Positions 27,668-36,271 of a stretch of 64,000 nt of DNA are shown in pieces. Under the pieces are notes generated by a model, which was not told where the DNA came from, ran no database searches, and saw only the letters and a list, made by a program, of their open reading frames with translations. Where the stretch lies: the NCBI RefSeq assembly GCF_000179235.2, contig NZ_CP039373.1, forward strand, positions 2,452,554 to 2,516,553. The letters are read 5' to 3'. A program made the translations under genes and the position numbers. Each line of letters begins with the position of its first letter. The first letter of the stretch is position 1. The stretch is from Synechococcus sp. CB0101. Lineage in GTDB: Bacteria > Cyanobacteriota > Cyanobacteriia > PCC-6307 > Cyanobiaceae.

Positions 27668-29451
27668 CGCTCAGGCCTGGGTTGCTGCCAATCCGCCGGC
27701 GGTGTGCCGGCACGCTTGAGTTGCGCAGCCCACTGATCCAGGGCCTGACGCGGCACACGCCAGAGCTCGAACAACCCTTCAGACGCCAGCGCCTGATGGC
27801 TCAAGCCTCGCCAATGGGGCAGCTGGGCGGTGCGTTGATCGATCACCAGCAGCACGGAACGGCCAGGAGCGGGGGGCGAAGGGGTCTGCTCGCGGCGGCG
27901 CTCTTGCAACAGCCGGTCGTTGAGGTTGAGCGGTCCATTGGGCTGCACCCCCTCATAAATCACCACCTTGTTTGTATAGAAGTGGAGCGAGGGCTTCAAG
28001 ATCCCCACCATCGCTAAGGGTTCATCACTGCGGCGCTGGTGTTGCACAGCCGCTGCCAGGCGGCGCAGGGGCGCCTGGCGCAAACGATCTCCGAAAACCA
28101 CCAGCGGCTGCAGGGCCGATACGGCAAAGGCCGCCACCGCAAGCTGCTGGGCCAGCAACCAGCCCCACCGCCAGGGGGCTTTAGCCCAGCAGAGGATCAG
28201 GCCCGCCAGCAAAGCCAGCGCGAAGCAGGCCGACGCGCGGCTGAGCAAGCCACTCGCCAGGAGCTCCGCCGGCAAGGTGGGGAGTTCCGGTTCATTGATC
28301 AGGGGAACCCAACGGCCCGAGGCCGCCAAGCCTGCGGCCAACACCCCCTGCAGCAGCAAGGTGCTGGCCATCAGCCAGCGCCCTGGGCGCTGCTGGGCTG
28401 CCAGGGCGATCAGCAGGCCCGCTGCTGGGGTAGCCGGAATCCAATAGCTGGGCAGCTTGGTGGCCGCCAGGGTGAAAAACAGCAGCACCGCCACCAGCCA
28501 ACAGGTGGCGAAGCGCTGCAGCGAGTGCTCAGGTAGCTGGCTGGCGCGGCAGCGTCGCGCTGCGCTCACCAATCCAGCCAGCAGCAGGGGTGTGAACGGC
28601 AACGAGGCCACCACCAGCACCGGCAGGAAAAACCACCAGGGCTGCAAATGGTTGTTCACCACCCCGGTGAAGCGCTGCAGGTTGTGGTAGCCGAAGAAGC
28701 TCTGAATGAAGGGTTGACCCTCCACCAGCGCCGCCAGGCCATACCAAGGCAGCGCCACCAGGGCGGTCATCCCGAGACCCGGCCAGGGGCGCAGGCGAGC
28801 GACCAAGCCCATCAGATCCCGCTGCCACAGGCCAAAGCCCACCAGGGTCATTCCCGCCAACACCACCGCCACCGGCCCCTTGGCCAGCACCGCCAGCCCC
28901 AACAGGATCCAGGCCCACCAAGGGCGACCGCCGCCGGCATAGCAGCGCCAGAGCAACAAGAGCACGGCTCCGAGCAAACCGGTGAGCAAGGCATCGCTCA
29001 CAGCGATGCGGCTCCAGAGCAGCACCAGCGGAGAGAGGGCAAAGGCCAGCGCCGCACTCACGGCGGTGATCGACTGCTGGGAGGAGGCCGGCAGGCGGCC
29101 GCTGGGAAGCGGCTGCGGCCAGCGCAACAGGGCGGCGGCCATCACCAGCATCAACCCCACACTGGCCAGAGCCGAAGGCAGCCGGGCCGCCCAGGTGCCC
29201 AGCGGGTCCCACTGGGCGTGGGCCGGCAGGGCATAGATCAGCCCCATCAGCCAATAAACGAGGGGCGGCTTGTCGTATCGGGGTAAGCCGTTCACCCGCG
29301 GGATCAGCCAATCACCCGTGCGCGCCATCGCCCGCGCTGAGGCGGCAAACAGGGGCGGGGTTTCATCCACCAAACCTGTGCTGCCCAGCCCCCACACAAA
29401 CAACGCCAGGCCGCAGATCAGCACCAACGGCAACACGAACCTGCGGGGCAC
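27661..29451 (-). CDS. Family 39 glycosyltransferase (ArnT/PMT-like)
   Basis: 596 aa, about 12 membrane helices. The N-terminal extracytoplasmic loop has VDETPPLFAASARAMARTGDW and RYDKPPLVYWLMG, the GT39/83 pattern (catalytic Asp/Glu). These enzymes transfer a sugar from a polyprenyl-phosphate donor, for example to lipid A or proteins, on the outer face of the inner membrane. Acceptor unknown. The next gene upstream on the strand is a GT4 enzyme, 33 bases away. Confidence 0.9.
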   Translation of the reverse strand: MPRRFVLPLVLICGLALFVWGLGSTGLVDETPPLFAASARAMARTGDWLIPRVNGLPRYDKPPLVYWLMGLIYALPAHAQWDPLGTWAARLPSALASVGLMLVMAAALLRWPQPLPSGRLPASSQQSITAVSAALAFALSPLVLLWSRIAVSDALLTGLLGAVLLLLWRCYAGGGRPWWAWILLGLAVLAKGPVAVVLAGMTLVGFGLWQRDLMGLVARLRPWPGLGMTALVALPWYGLAALVEGQPFIQSFFGYHNLQRFTGVVNNHLQPWWFFLPVLVVASLPFTPLLLAGLVSAARRCRASQLPEHSLQRFATCWLVAVLLFFTLAATKLPSYWIPATPAAGLLIALAAQQRPGRWLMASTLLLQGVLAAGLAASGRWVPLINEPELPTLPAELLASGLLSRASACFALALLAGLILCWAKAPWRWGWLLAQQLAVAAFAVSALQPLVVFGDRLRQAPLRRLAAAVQHQRRSDEPLAMVGILKPSLHFYTNKVVIYEGVQPNGPLNLNDRLLQERRREQTPSPPAPGRSVLLVIDQRTAQLPHWRGLSHQALASEGLFELWRVPRQALDQWAAQLKRAGTPPADWQQPRPERY

Positions 29452-29484
29452 CAGGGCGAGCTGCGTCAGGCTCGACGTTATCGC

Positions 29485-30561
29485 TTACGGCTGCAGCGCC
29501 TGCTCCACCCAGGCCTCGATCCGCTCCGCCAGCACCGCCCGCGATGCATGGGCTTCCACCCACTGCCGGCAGGCGCGGCGATCGATCCGCTTCACCTCGG
29601 TCACGGCGTCCGCCAGGGCCTCCACATCGTCGGGGTCCACCAACAGGCCATTCACACCGGGCTGCACCAATTCGCCGGGCCCACCGCGCCGATAGGCCAC
29701 CACTGGCACCCCGCAGGCCATCGCCTCCACCACAACGTTGCCGTAGGCCTCGTTCCACTTCGGGGTGTTGAGCAGCGCCTGGCAACGGCCAAGCGCCTCC
29801 TGCAACTGGGCCGTGGGCAGAAAGCCCCGCCACTGCAAGGTGCCCGCCGGCACCGAAGCCTGCACAGCAGCGGCATAGGCCTCGTCTTCCACCAGCCCCC
29901 ACACGGCCAGGGGCAATCCGCAGCGCGCCGCCGCGGCTGCCGCATCCTCGAGCCCCTTCTCCGGCGCCACACGCCCCACCCAGCCGAGCAGGGCATCGGG
30001 CTGCTCGCAGAACCGATAGGCGCTCAGGTCAAAGCCGTTGCCCAGCAGCACAGGCGGCTGCACCAGGGCAAAATCCGCAGCCTGAGCGGCCGTGTGAAAC
30101 GCCAGACGGCGTTGATCCCAGGCCGCCACGTCAGCAATCACCCCATCCATGGCCGCATTCACCGAGCCCATGCTCACCAGGTGCAACAGCGGCAGCGGCG
30201 CGGAGGAGGTGAGCCAAAAGGGCAGCCAGTCGTAGCCCAGGTTGAGCACCGCATCAAATCCATGCGCCGGCGCCTCCAACAGCACTCGCTGCCAAAACCG
30301 AGCCAGCAGGGCATCAAGCGGCATCGTGATCGCCGCATCACGGCCCTGGTGCTGCACGCTCGGCTGAGGGGTGCCCGCACAGGTCCACAGCTCAGCCGAG
30401 GCGCAATCAGCCGGTAAGCCCGAGCCCTCCGCCGCTAGCACGGTGATTCGGTGGCCGCGCTGCAGCAGCCCAGCCACCAACCCCGCCAGGGTGAGCTCCA
30501 CACCGCCACCGCGGCCACTGCCCACGGGGCCCAAGGCCGTGGCCACCACCAGCAGCTTCAT
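29485..30561 (-). CDS. Family 4 glycosyltransferase
   Basis: 358 aa, GT-B fold. N-terminal glycine-rich segment GSGRGGGVELTLAGLVAGLL, central linker LLGWVGRVAPEKGLEDA, and C-terminal donor site with EAYGNVVVEAMACGVPVVAYRRGGPGELV. Cytosolic or membrane-associated transfer of a nucleotide-sugar residue; the product is unknown. Overlaps the EamA transporter gene by ATGA. Forms a row EamA - GT4 - GT39. Confidence 0.92.
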   Translation of the reverse strand: MKLLVVATALGPVGSGRGGGVELTLAGLVAGLLQRGHRITVLAAEGSGLPADCASAELWTCAGTPQPSVQHQGRDAAITMPLDALLARFWQRVLLEAPAHGFDAVLNLGYDWLPFWLTSSAPLPLLHLVSMGSVNAAMDGVIADVAAWDQRRLAFHTAAQAADFALVQPPVLLGNGFDLSAYRFCEQPDALLGWVGRVAPEKGLEDAAAAAARCGLPLAVWGLVEDEAYAAAVQASVPAGTLQWRGFLPTAQLQEALGRCQALLNTPKWNEAYGNVVVEAMACGVPVVAYRRGGPGELVQPGVNGLLVDPDDVEALADAVTEVKRIDRRACRQWVEAHASRAVLAERIEAWVEQALQP

Positions 30562-31520
30562 GGCAGCACCTCAGCCGCTGCGCCGCCGGGGTGCCACAGC
30601 AGGGCACGGCGGTTGATCAACACCACGCTCACCAGGGCCAGAGCTGCTCCCAGCCACTGCAACGGCTCCAACTGCTCCTCAAGAAGCACCACCCCGCACA
30701 GGAGCGCAAACACCGGCGTGAGAAAGGTGAGCGAGGTGAAGCTGGTGAGATCGCCATGGGTGGCGAACCAAAAGAACAGGCCGTAGGCCAAGGCACTGCC
30801 CAACAGGGCGGCATAGGTCATCAGCCCCCACTGCGTCAGGGTCCACTGGGGCCAGAAGGGCGGCGCCGCGGAGCTCCACGCCGGCAACAGCGCCGAACCG
30901 GCCAGCAGCGGCAGTGCCCCCAACACCATGTGCCAGCCGGTAACGGCCACCGCATCGCTATGGCGGCAGGCGTAGCGGCTGATCACCGTACCCAGGGCCA
31001 TCGCCAGGGCGGCCGCCAGCATCCACAGCTCACCGTGGCTCCAGGCCTGATCACCCAAAAATTCAGGCCCCATCAACCACCAGTGGCGCAGCAAAGGAGC
31101 TGGCAAACCCAGGCAAAGGATTCCGAGCAAACCCACCAGCAAGCCCAGCCAGCCCACTGGGTTGATCGCCTCTCCAAACAGGCTGCGGGCCAGCAAGGCC
31201 ACCAGCAAGGGCTGGGAATCGATCAACACGGATCCCAGGCCCGCGCCGGTGTTGACCAATCCCCTGGCCAACAGCCCCTGAAACGCCGTGGCATCCACAA
31301 GGGCAAACAGCAGCAGCCACCACCAATCGCGGCGATCCACCCCCCACTGCCCGCGCCAGATCACCGCGGCCAGCAACACCACAACCCCGGCTGGCAGCAG
31401 GCGCATCCAAGCCAAGGTGAGAGGCCCCGCCTCCACCAACAACGGCTTCATCGCCGCCATCGCCGTGCCCCAAAGGGCAAACGGCAACAGCATCAGCAGC
31501 CAGCGCACCTTCACGAGCAC
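30558..31520 (-). CDS. EamA/DMT superfamily transporter
   Basis: 320 aa with ten hydrophobic segments in two EamA repeats: PFALWGTAMAAMKPLLVEAG near the start, and SLTFLTPVFALLCGVVLLEEQ near the end of the second. Typical permease for metabolites of the drug/metabolite superfamily; substrate unknown. Divergent from sppA with 50 bases between. Overlaps the GT4 gene, so a shared transcript is likely. Confidence 0.93.
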   Translation of the reverse strand: MLVKVRWLLMLLPFALWGTAMAAMKPLLVEAGPLTLAWMRLLPAGVVVLLAAVIWRGQWGVDRRDWWWLLLFALVDATAFQGLLARGLVNTGAGLGSVLIDSQPLLVALLARSLFGEAINPVGWLGLLVGLLGILCLGLPAPLLRHWWLMGPEFLGDQAWSHGELWMLAAALAMALGTVISRYACRHSDAVAVTGWHMVLGALPLLAGSALLPAWSSAAPPFWPQWTLTQWGLMTYAALLGSALAYGLFFWFATHGDLTSFTSLTFLTPVFALLCGVVLLEEQLEPLQWLGAALALVSVVLINRRALLWHPGGAAAEVLP

Positions 31521-31570
31521 CAGCGGCCCACAGGCTCCTTTTTAAGATCCAGCCACTGCACACCGCCTCG

Positions 31571-32383
31571 ATGGTCTGGCCCTGGCGCCGCAAATCCCGC
31601 CGCAAGCTGGCGCGTATCGCCATCGAAGGGGCGATTGCCTCCGGCACCCGCGAGCGGGTGCTGAAAGCCCTGCGAGAGGTGGAGCAGCGCGAATTCCCAG
31701 CGCTGCTGCTGCGGATCGACAGCCCGGGCGGCACCGTGGGCGACAGCCAGGAAATTCATGCTGCGATCCAACGCCTGCGCCAGAAGGGCTGCCGCGTGGT
31801 GGCCAGCTTCGGCAACATCTCCGCCTCCGGCGGGGTGTATGTGGGAGTGGCAGCCGAAAAAATCGTGGCCAATGCCGGCTCGATCACCGGTTCGATCGGC
31901 GTGATCCTGCGGGGCAACAACCTTTCCAGGCTGCTCGAGCGGATCGGCGTGCAGTTCGAAACCGTGAAAAGCGGTTTGTATAAGGACATCCTCTCGCCGG
32001 ATCGCGCCCTCACCGCCGGCGAGCGGCAGCTGCTGCAGGAGCTGATCGATTCCAGCTACGGCCAATTTGTGACTGCTGTGGCTGAGGGCCGTGACCTGGA
32101 GGAGGGCACTGTGCGCAGCTTTGCCGATGGCCGGGTGTTCAGCGGCGCCCAGGCCCTGGTACTGGGGCTTGTGGATCAACTGGGTGATGAGGAGAGCGCC
32201 CGCCGCTTGGCTTGTGAGCTGGCCGAACTCGACGTGGAGAAGACCCGACCGATCAACTTCGGGCAACCGAAAAAAGGTCTGGCCGGGATGATCCCCGGAC
32301 GCAACCTGTTCGCCCGCCTCAGCGAAGCCCTCCATCTGGAGCTGGCCTGGAGTGGCCAACCCCTCTGGCTGCATCGCCCATGA
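31571..32383 (+). CDS. sppA: Signal peptide peptidase SppA (S49 family)
   Basis: 270 aa, short single-domain form. RIDSPGGTVGDSQEI is the S49 signature. The nucleophile is Ser86 in NISASGGVYVG, and the general-base Lys is in VKSGLYKDILSPDR. The N-terminus is basic (MVWPWRRKSRRKL) without a clear membrane helix. Degrades leftover signal peptides or, in cyanobacteria, thylakoid proteins. Overlaps aroH by ATGA. Confidence 0.93.
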   Translation: MVWPWRRKSRRKLARIAIEGAIASGTRERVLKALREVEQREFPALLLRIDSPGGTVGDSQEIHAAIQRLRQKGCRVVASFGNISASGGVYVGVAAEKIVANAGSITGSIGVILRGNNLSRLLERIGVQFETVKSGLYKDILSPDRALTAGERQLLQELIDSSYGQFVTAVAEGRDLEEGTVRSFADGRVFSGAQALVLGLVDQLGDEESARRLACELAELDVEKTRPINFGQPKKGLAGMIPGRNLFARLSEALHLELAWSGQPLWLHRP

Positions 32384-32751
32384 GCACCTCCCAACTGCGG
32401 GCCTTGCGGGGCGCCACCACCGCCGCGGCCAACACCAGCGCTGCCATCAGCGAAGCGGTGGGTGAACTGATTGATGCCCTGGTGGAGCGCAACCAGCTCC
32501 AGGGCAGCCAGCTGCTCTCGGTGACCTTCTCAGTCACCGCCGATCTGGATGCGATCTTCCCTGCAGCGATTGCCCGCCGCCGCGATGGCTGGGATGGCGT
32601 TGCCCTGCTCGATTGCCAGCAGATGGCTGTCGCCGGCGACCTGCCCCGCTGCATTCGCCTACTGGCCCATGCCTGGCTTGAGCCCGAGCAACCGGTGCGC
32701 CATGCCTACCTGCGCGAGGCCGCCCGCCTACGCCCCGATCTGGCCAGCTGA
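32380..32751 (+). CDS. aroH: Chorismate mutase, AroH class
   Basis: 123 aa, the length of the trimeric AroH enzymes. Arg in LRALRGATTAAANT, and LVERNQLQGSQLLSVTFSVT, DLDAIFPAAIARR and VRHAYLREAARLRPDL fit the family. Converts chorismate to prephenate for Phe/Tyr synthesis. ATGA overlap with sppA. Confidence 0.93.
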   Translation: MSTSQLRALRGATTAAANTSAAISEAVGELIDALVERNQLQGSQLLSVTFSVTADLDAIFPAAIARRRDGWDGVALLDCQQMAVAGDLPRCIRLLAHAWLEPEQPVRHAYLREAARLRPDLAS

Positions 32752-32858
32752 GTCGCATCTGGTCACAGCTTCCAACCCCAGGTCCGGCACCCCCCCAAGC
32801 CCTTCTGCTGGCATTGGCTGCCAAGAATGGTCGACAAGACCTCCTAAAGAACCAATCC

Positions 32859-33443
32859 ATGGCTGGGTTCCGCATGGGTGCCGCCGGCACCGCTATGGCT
32901 GCAGCCCTGGGGCTCGCAGGCGTTGCTGCCGCCCTCGCACCGATGCTGCCGGTCAAAGGCCAGGGCACCCCTGGGCTCGTGGAATTCCGCTGGGACTCCA
33001 GCAAGGATTACCGCAAGCTCTACTACTTCATGACCGACACCAAGCGCCTGAAGCGGTCGGAGTATTACCTGATCCTCAAACCGAAAGATCGCAAAACGGC
33101 CATCCTCAAACTGGTGGTGGGGATCCCCAAGAGCTTTGACACCACCATCGATCCGAAGCGCGTCAAGCTCTGCTACATGAAAGAGGGCGGCATGCTCTCC
33201 CGCACCCGCTGTGAAACCGACATCCCCGCCACCGTGGAGGTGGCGGCCGACGGCACAGCCATCGAGATCTTCCCCGACACACCGGTGCCCGTGGGCAAAA
33301 CCATCGGCGTGTACATCAACATGTTCAATCCCTTTAACATTGGGATGTATCAGTTCAACGCGCTGGCCCAGGCCCCGGGTGATGTTCCCGTTTCGGGCTA
33401 CCTGGGCAGCTGGTTGATCCAGATCGATCCCCAGAGCGATTGA
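32859..33443 (+). CDS. DUF2808 family secreted protein
   Basis: 194 aa from ATG 32859. The N-terminus is a signal peptide (AAALGLAGVAAALAPMLPVKG). The remainder matches the cyanobacterial DUF2808 family: KLYYFMTDTKRLKRSEYY, LKLVVGIPKSFDTTIDPK, VTVEVAADGTAIEIFPDTPVPVGK-type strand pattern. Function unknown; exported beta-rich protein. Upstream in-frame start at 32814 would add residues before the signal peptide and is less likely. Confidence 0.85.
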   Translation: MAGFRMGAAGTAMAAALGLAGVAAALAPMLPVKGQGTPGLVEFRWDSSKDYRKLYYFMTDTKRLKRSEYYLILKPKDRKTAILKLVVGIPKSFDTTIDPKRVKLCYMKEGGMLSRTRCETDIPATVEVAADGTAIEIFPDTPVPVGKTIGVYINMFNPFNIGMYQFNALAQAPGDVPVSGYLGSWLIQIDPQSD

Positions 33444-33500
33444 GCCAGTTCGGCTGGTAGGTTGGGCGATCGACGTTGAAGGCGCAGCCGAGCCGGAGCC

Positions 33501-33638
33501 ATGACCAAGCGCACCCTTGAAGGAACCAGCCGCAAGCGCAAGCGCGTCTCGGGCTTCCGTGTTCGCATGCGCAGCCACACTGGCCGCCGCGTGATCCGTT
33601 CCCGCCGCAAGCGCGGCCGCGCACGCCTGGCGGTCTGA
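33501..33638 (+). CDS. rpmH: 50S ribosomal protein L34
   Basis: 45 aa, ATG 33501 to TGA 33638. Starts [18 protein letters not shown] and contains [18 protein letters not shown], the diagnostic L34 core. It precedes rnpA, the near-universal bacterial order. Confidence 0.97.
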   Translation: MTKRTLEGTSRKRKRVSGFRVRMRSHTGRRVIRSRRKRGRARLAV

Positions 33639-33684
33639 TCGCTCGATCAACCGTTCACCTCACCGCCCCCACAGTTCGTTTCCG

Positions 33685-34074
33685 ATGGTCTTATCCCGGG
33701 AACACAGGCTGCGGGGGCGGTTTGTGTTTGACCGCATCTATCAAAAAGGTCAGCGTCATCACGGCACCCTGATGGTGCTGCGCTGCCTGAACGCCCAACC
33801 AGAGCTGCTCAAACCCGATCCACGCGACCACAGCCCCAACAGCTGTCGGTTGGCGGTGGTGGTGAGCAGCAAGGTGAGCAAGCGCTCCGTGCGCCGCAAC
33901 CAGCTCCGCCGGCTCTTCCACAGCCAGCTCACGGCTGCGGTGGAGGCTCTGCCCAATCAGGGCGCCGGCCACTGGCTGCTGATCTCCCTCAAACCCGGCA
34001 GCGCCGAGGCCACCGACCAGGCCCTGCTGGGAGAATGTTTCCAACTCCTCGCGAAGGCAGGACTCAGGCCATGA
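33685..34074 (+). CDS. rnpA: Ribonuclease P protein component
   Basis: 129 aa. REHRLRGRFVFDRIYQKGQRH at the start, then the family motif SKVSKRSVRRNQLRRLF. Protein cofactor of the RNase P ribozyme for tRNA 5' maturation. Lies 46 bases after rpmH and overlaps the PH-domain gene by ATGA. Confidence 0.96.
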   Translation: MVLSREHRLRGRFVFDRIYQKGQRHHGTLMVLRCLNAQPELLKPDPRDHSPNSCRLAVVVSSKVSKRSVRRNQLRRLFHSQLTAAVEALPNQGAGHWLLISLKPGSAEATDQALLGECFQLLAKAGLRP

Positions 34075-34523
34075 CAGGCACGCCCCAGACGCCACCGGTG
34101 GCTCCAGGAGCCAGCATCAATGAAGACGTCTTCTACGCAGGCGGCCCTGCCAAGGGTGATCTGATCACCAACCTGCTGTTCGGCCTCACCCTGATCGGCA
34201 TTCCCTTCGCCGTGGGCGCCCTGGTGCGGGCCCTATGGCTGCGCTTCCGCATCACCAGCCGCCGTGTGGAAGTGAGCGGTGGCTGGCTGGGCCGCGACCG
34301 CAGCCAGGTGGTGTACAGCCAAATCCGTGAGGTGCGCTCGGTGGCCCGCGGTCTGGGCTTCTGGGGCGACATGGTGCTGATCCTCAACGACGGCATGAAG
34401 CTGGAGATGCGCGCCGTGCCCCGTTACAAGGAGGCCGAGGCGTACATCGAGCAGCGCATGGCCGCCAGCCCGGCCGGCAAGGCCAGCCCCAAAACCGGTT
34501 TCGGCGACAACGCGGCGGCCTGA
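34071..34523 (+). CDS. PH-domain (bPH2-like) membrane protein
   Basis: 150 aa from ATG 34071. One hydrophobic segment (LITNLLFGLTLIGIPFAVGALV), then a bacterial PH-like domain: YRITSRRVEV-type strand RITSRRVEVSGGWLGRDRSQVVY, QIREVRSVARGLGFWGDMVLIL. Conserved between rnpA and yidC in cyanobacteria; role unknown, possibly linked to membrane insertion by context. Confidence 0.85.
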   Translation: MTGTPQTPPVAPGASINEDVFYAGGPAKGDLITNLLFGLTLIGIPFAVGALVRALWLRFRITSRRVEVSGGWLGRDRSQVVYSQIREVRSVARGLGFWGDMVLILNDGMKLEMRAVPRYKEAEAYIEQRMAASPAGKASPKTGFGDNAAA

Positions 34524-34578
34524 GCCACCCGCCTGACACACTGGCTCCACTTCCCTTTCTCCCGGACCTGAGCACGCC

Positions 34579-35715
34579 GTGATCGGCTACATCTCCGACA
34601 ACCTGCTGCTGCCGATCCTCGATTTCTTCTACGGATTGGTGCCGAGCTACGGCTTGGCGATCATTGCCCTCACGGTGGTGATCCGCCTGGCGCTCTTCCC
34701 CCTCAGTGCCGGCTCGATCCGCAGTGCCCGCCGCATGCGCATCGCCCAGCCGGTGATGCAGAAGCGCCAGGCTGAGATCAAGGCCAAATACGCCAACAAC
34801 CCCCAGAAGCAGCAGGAAGAGCTGGGTTCGCTGATGAAGGAATTCGGCAGCCCCCTTTCGGGCTGTCTGCCCCTGCTGGTGCAGATGCCGATCCTGTTCG
34901 CGCTGTTCGCCACCCTGCGGGGATCACCGTTCGCCGATGTGCCCTACACCCTCAATCTGAAGGTGTTGCCGGCTGACCAAATTGCCGCGGTTGAACCCAA
35001 GCCGTTCAACAGCCCCAGCCATTCGATCTTCGTGACGGCCACCAACCATGTGCCGGTGATCGCCAGCCTGGAGAAGGGCACCAAGCTGGGTGTGGGCGAT
35101 ACGGAAACCGTGAGCCTGCACACCAAAGACGGCGCCAGCTTCGCCTCAGTGCTTACCGGTGTGGAGAACGGCAGCGCCTTCACCCCCACCTGGAGCGTCA
35201 CCAAGGGTGAAGGCCTGGTGAGCGTTGATCAGAACGGCAGCATCCATGCCATCGCCCCCGGTGATGTGACCGTGGAAGCCAAGATCCCCGGTCTGGCAGC
35301 CCGCAGCGGCTTCCTGTTCATCAAGGCCCTCGGCCAGGTGGGCTTCTACACCGATGGCGCCATCAACTGGGATATCGCAATCCTTGTGGCCGCCTTCGGC
35401 GCCAGCCTGTTCGTGAGCCAGATCCTCTCGGGCATGGGCATGCCTGCCAACCCACAGCAGGCCACGGCCAACAAGATCACGCCCGTGATGATCACCGGCA
35501 TGTTCCTGTTCTTCCCCCTGCCGGCGGGCGTGCTGCTCTACATGGTGGTAGCGAACATCTTCCAGGCCGCGCAAACCTTCCTGCTCACTCGCGAGGCCCT
35601 GCCCGACAACCTGCAGGCCATCCTCGATCAACAGCTGGCAGCTGATGCCAAAACCGTCACCGCCACGGTGAGCGGCAGTGAGCGTCTGCCCTTCGAGCCC
35701 AAGGGCAAGAAGTAA
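34579..35715 (+). CDS. yidC: Membrane protein insertase YidC
   Basis: 378 aa from GTG 34579. Oxa1/YidC core in two parts: the first (about residues 1-130) has [20 protein letters not shown], the cytosolic coiled loop rich in Lys/Gln, and [20 protein letters not shown]; the second (about 255-350) holds the last helices. Between them lie about 110 extra residues of beta-rich sequence ([20 protein letters not shown]) resembling a Big_2 Ig-like fold. Inserts proteins into plasma and thylakoid membranes. Confidence 0.96.
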   Translation: MIGYISDNLLLPILDFFYGLVPSYGLAIIALTVVIRLALFPLSAGSIRSARRMRIAQPVMQKRQAEIKAKYANNPQKQQEELGSLMKEFGSPLSGCLPLLVQMPILFALFATLRGSPFADVPYTLNLKVLPADQIAAVEPKPFNSPSHSIFVTATNHVPVIASLEKGTKLGVGDTETVSLHTKDGASFASVLTGVENGSAFTPTWSVTKGEGLVSVDQNGSIHAIAPGDVTVEAKIPGLAARSGFLFIKALGQVGFYTDGAINWDIAILVAAFGASLFVSQILSGMGMPANPQQATANKITPVMITGMFLFFPLPAGVLLYMVVANIFQAAQTFLLTREALPDNLQAILDQQLAADAKTVTATVSGSERLPFEPKGKK

Positions 35716-35719
35716 GACC

Positions 35720-36271
35720 ATGGCTGCCATCCATCCGTCGCCGGCTGGAGATCCACTTCAGCCCGTGCCACTTCAGGAGTTGCGGCTCCTCGCTGATGGA
35801 CGGCACTGGACGGTGGATCAACAGCTGGGGGAGCTCGAGAGCCTCACCCCCGTTCGCGGCAGCCTCACGGCCGTGCATCGCGGCAACATTCTTGAGGTGG
35901 CCGGCGAAGCGAGCACGATCGTGACCCTCCGCTGCGACCGCTGTCTGCAGCATTTCAACCACCCCCTGAGCTTTCGCCACCAGGAGGTGGTGTGGCTTGG
36001 CGATCAGGCCCGCGCCGCCGGCATCGATGCCGAAGTGGTGCTGGAAGGCGGAAGTGAGGTGCTCGAGCTCGATCCCGATGGCCTGTGCGAAAGCCTCGAT
36101 CCCAGCGGCGACTTCGATCCCGAACACTGGATCTTCGAGCAGCTCAGCCTCCAGCTGCCTCTGGTGAACCGCTGCGGCAGTGATTGCCCGGGCCCAGAAC
36201 TGCTGGGTGCTCCCACCGAAAACGAACTGACAGATCCGCGCTGGGCGGCCTTGAAAAAACTGCAGCCATGA
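35720..36271 (+). CDS. DUF177 (YceD) family protein
   Basis: 183 aa from ATG 35720. The core VTLRCDRCLQHFNHPLSF is the family CxxC motif, and the C-terminal acidic region has FDPEHWIFEQLSLQLPLV. A second Cys pair (CGSDCPG) follows. DUF177 proteins are linked with 23S rRNA or ribosome assembly in plants and bacteria; here it stands between yidC and the AAA gene, overlapping the latter by ATGA. Confidence 0.87.
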   Translation: MAAIHPSPAGDPLQPVPLQELRLLADGRHWTVDQQLGELESLTPVRGSLTAVHRGNILEVAGEASTIVTLRCDRCLQHFNHPLSFRHQEVVWLGDQARAAGIDAEVVLEGGSEVLELDPDGLCESLDPSGDFDPEHWIFEQLSLQLPLVNRCGSDCPGPELLGAPTENELTDPRWAALKKLQP

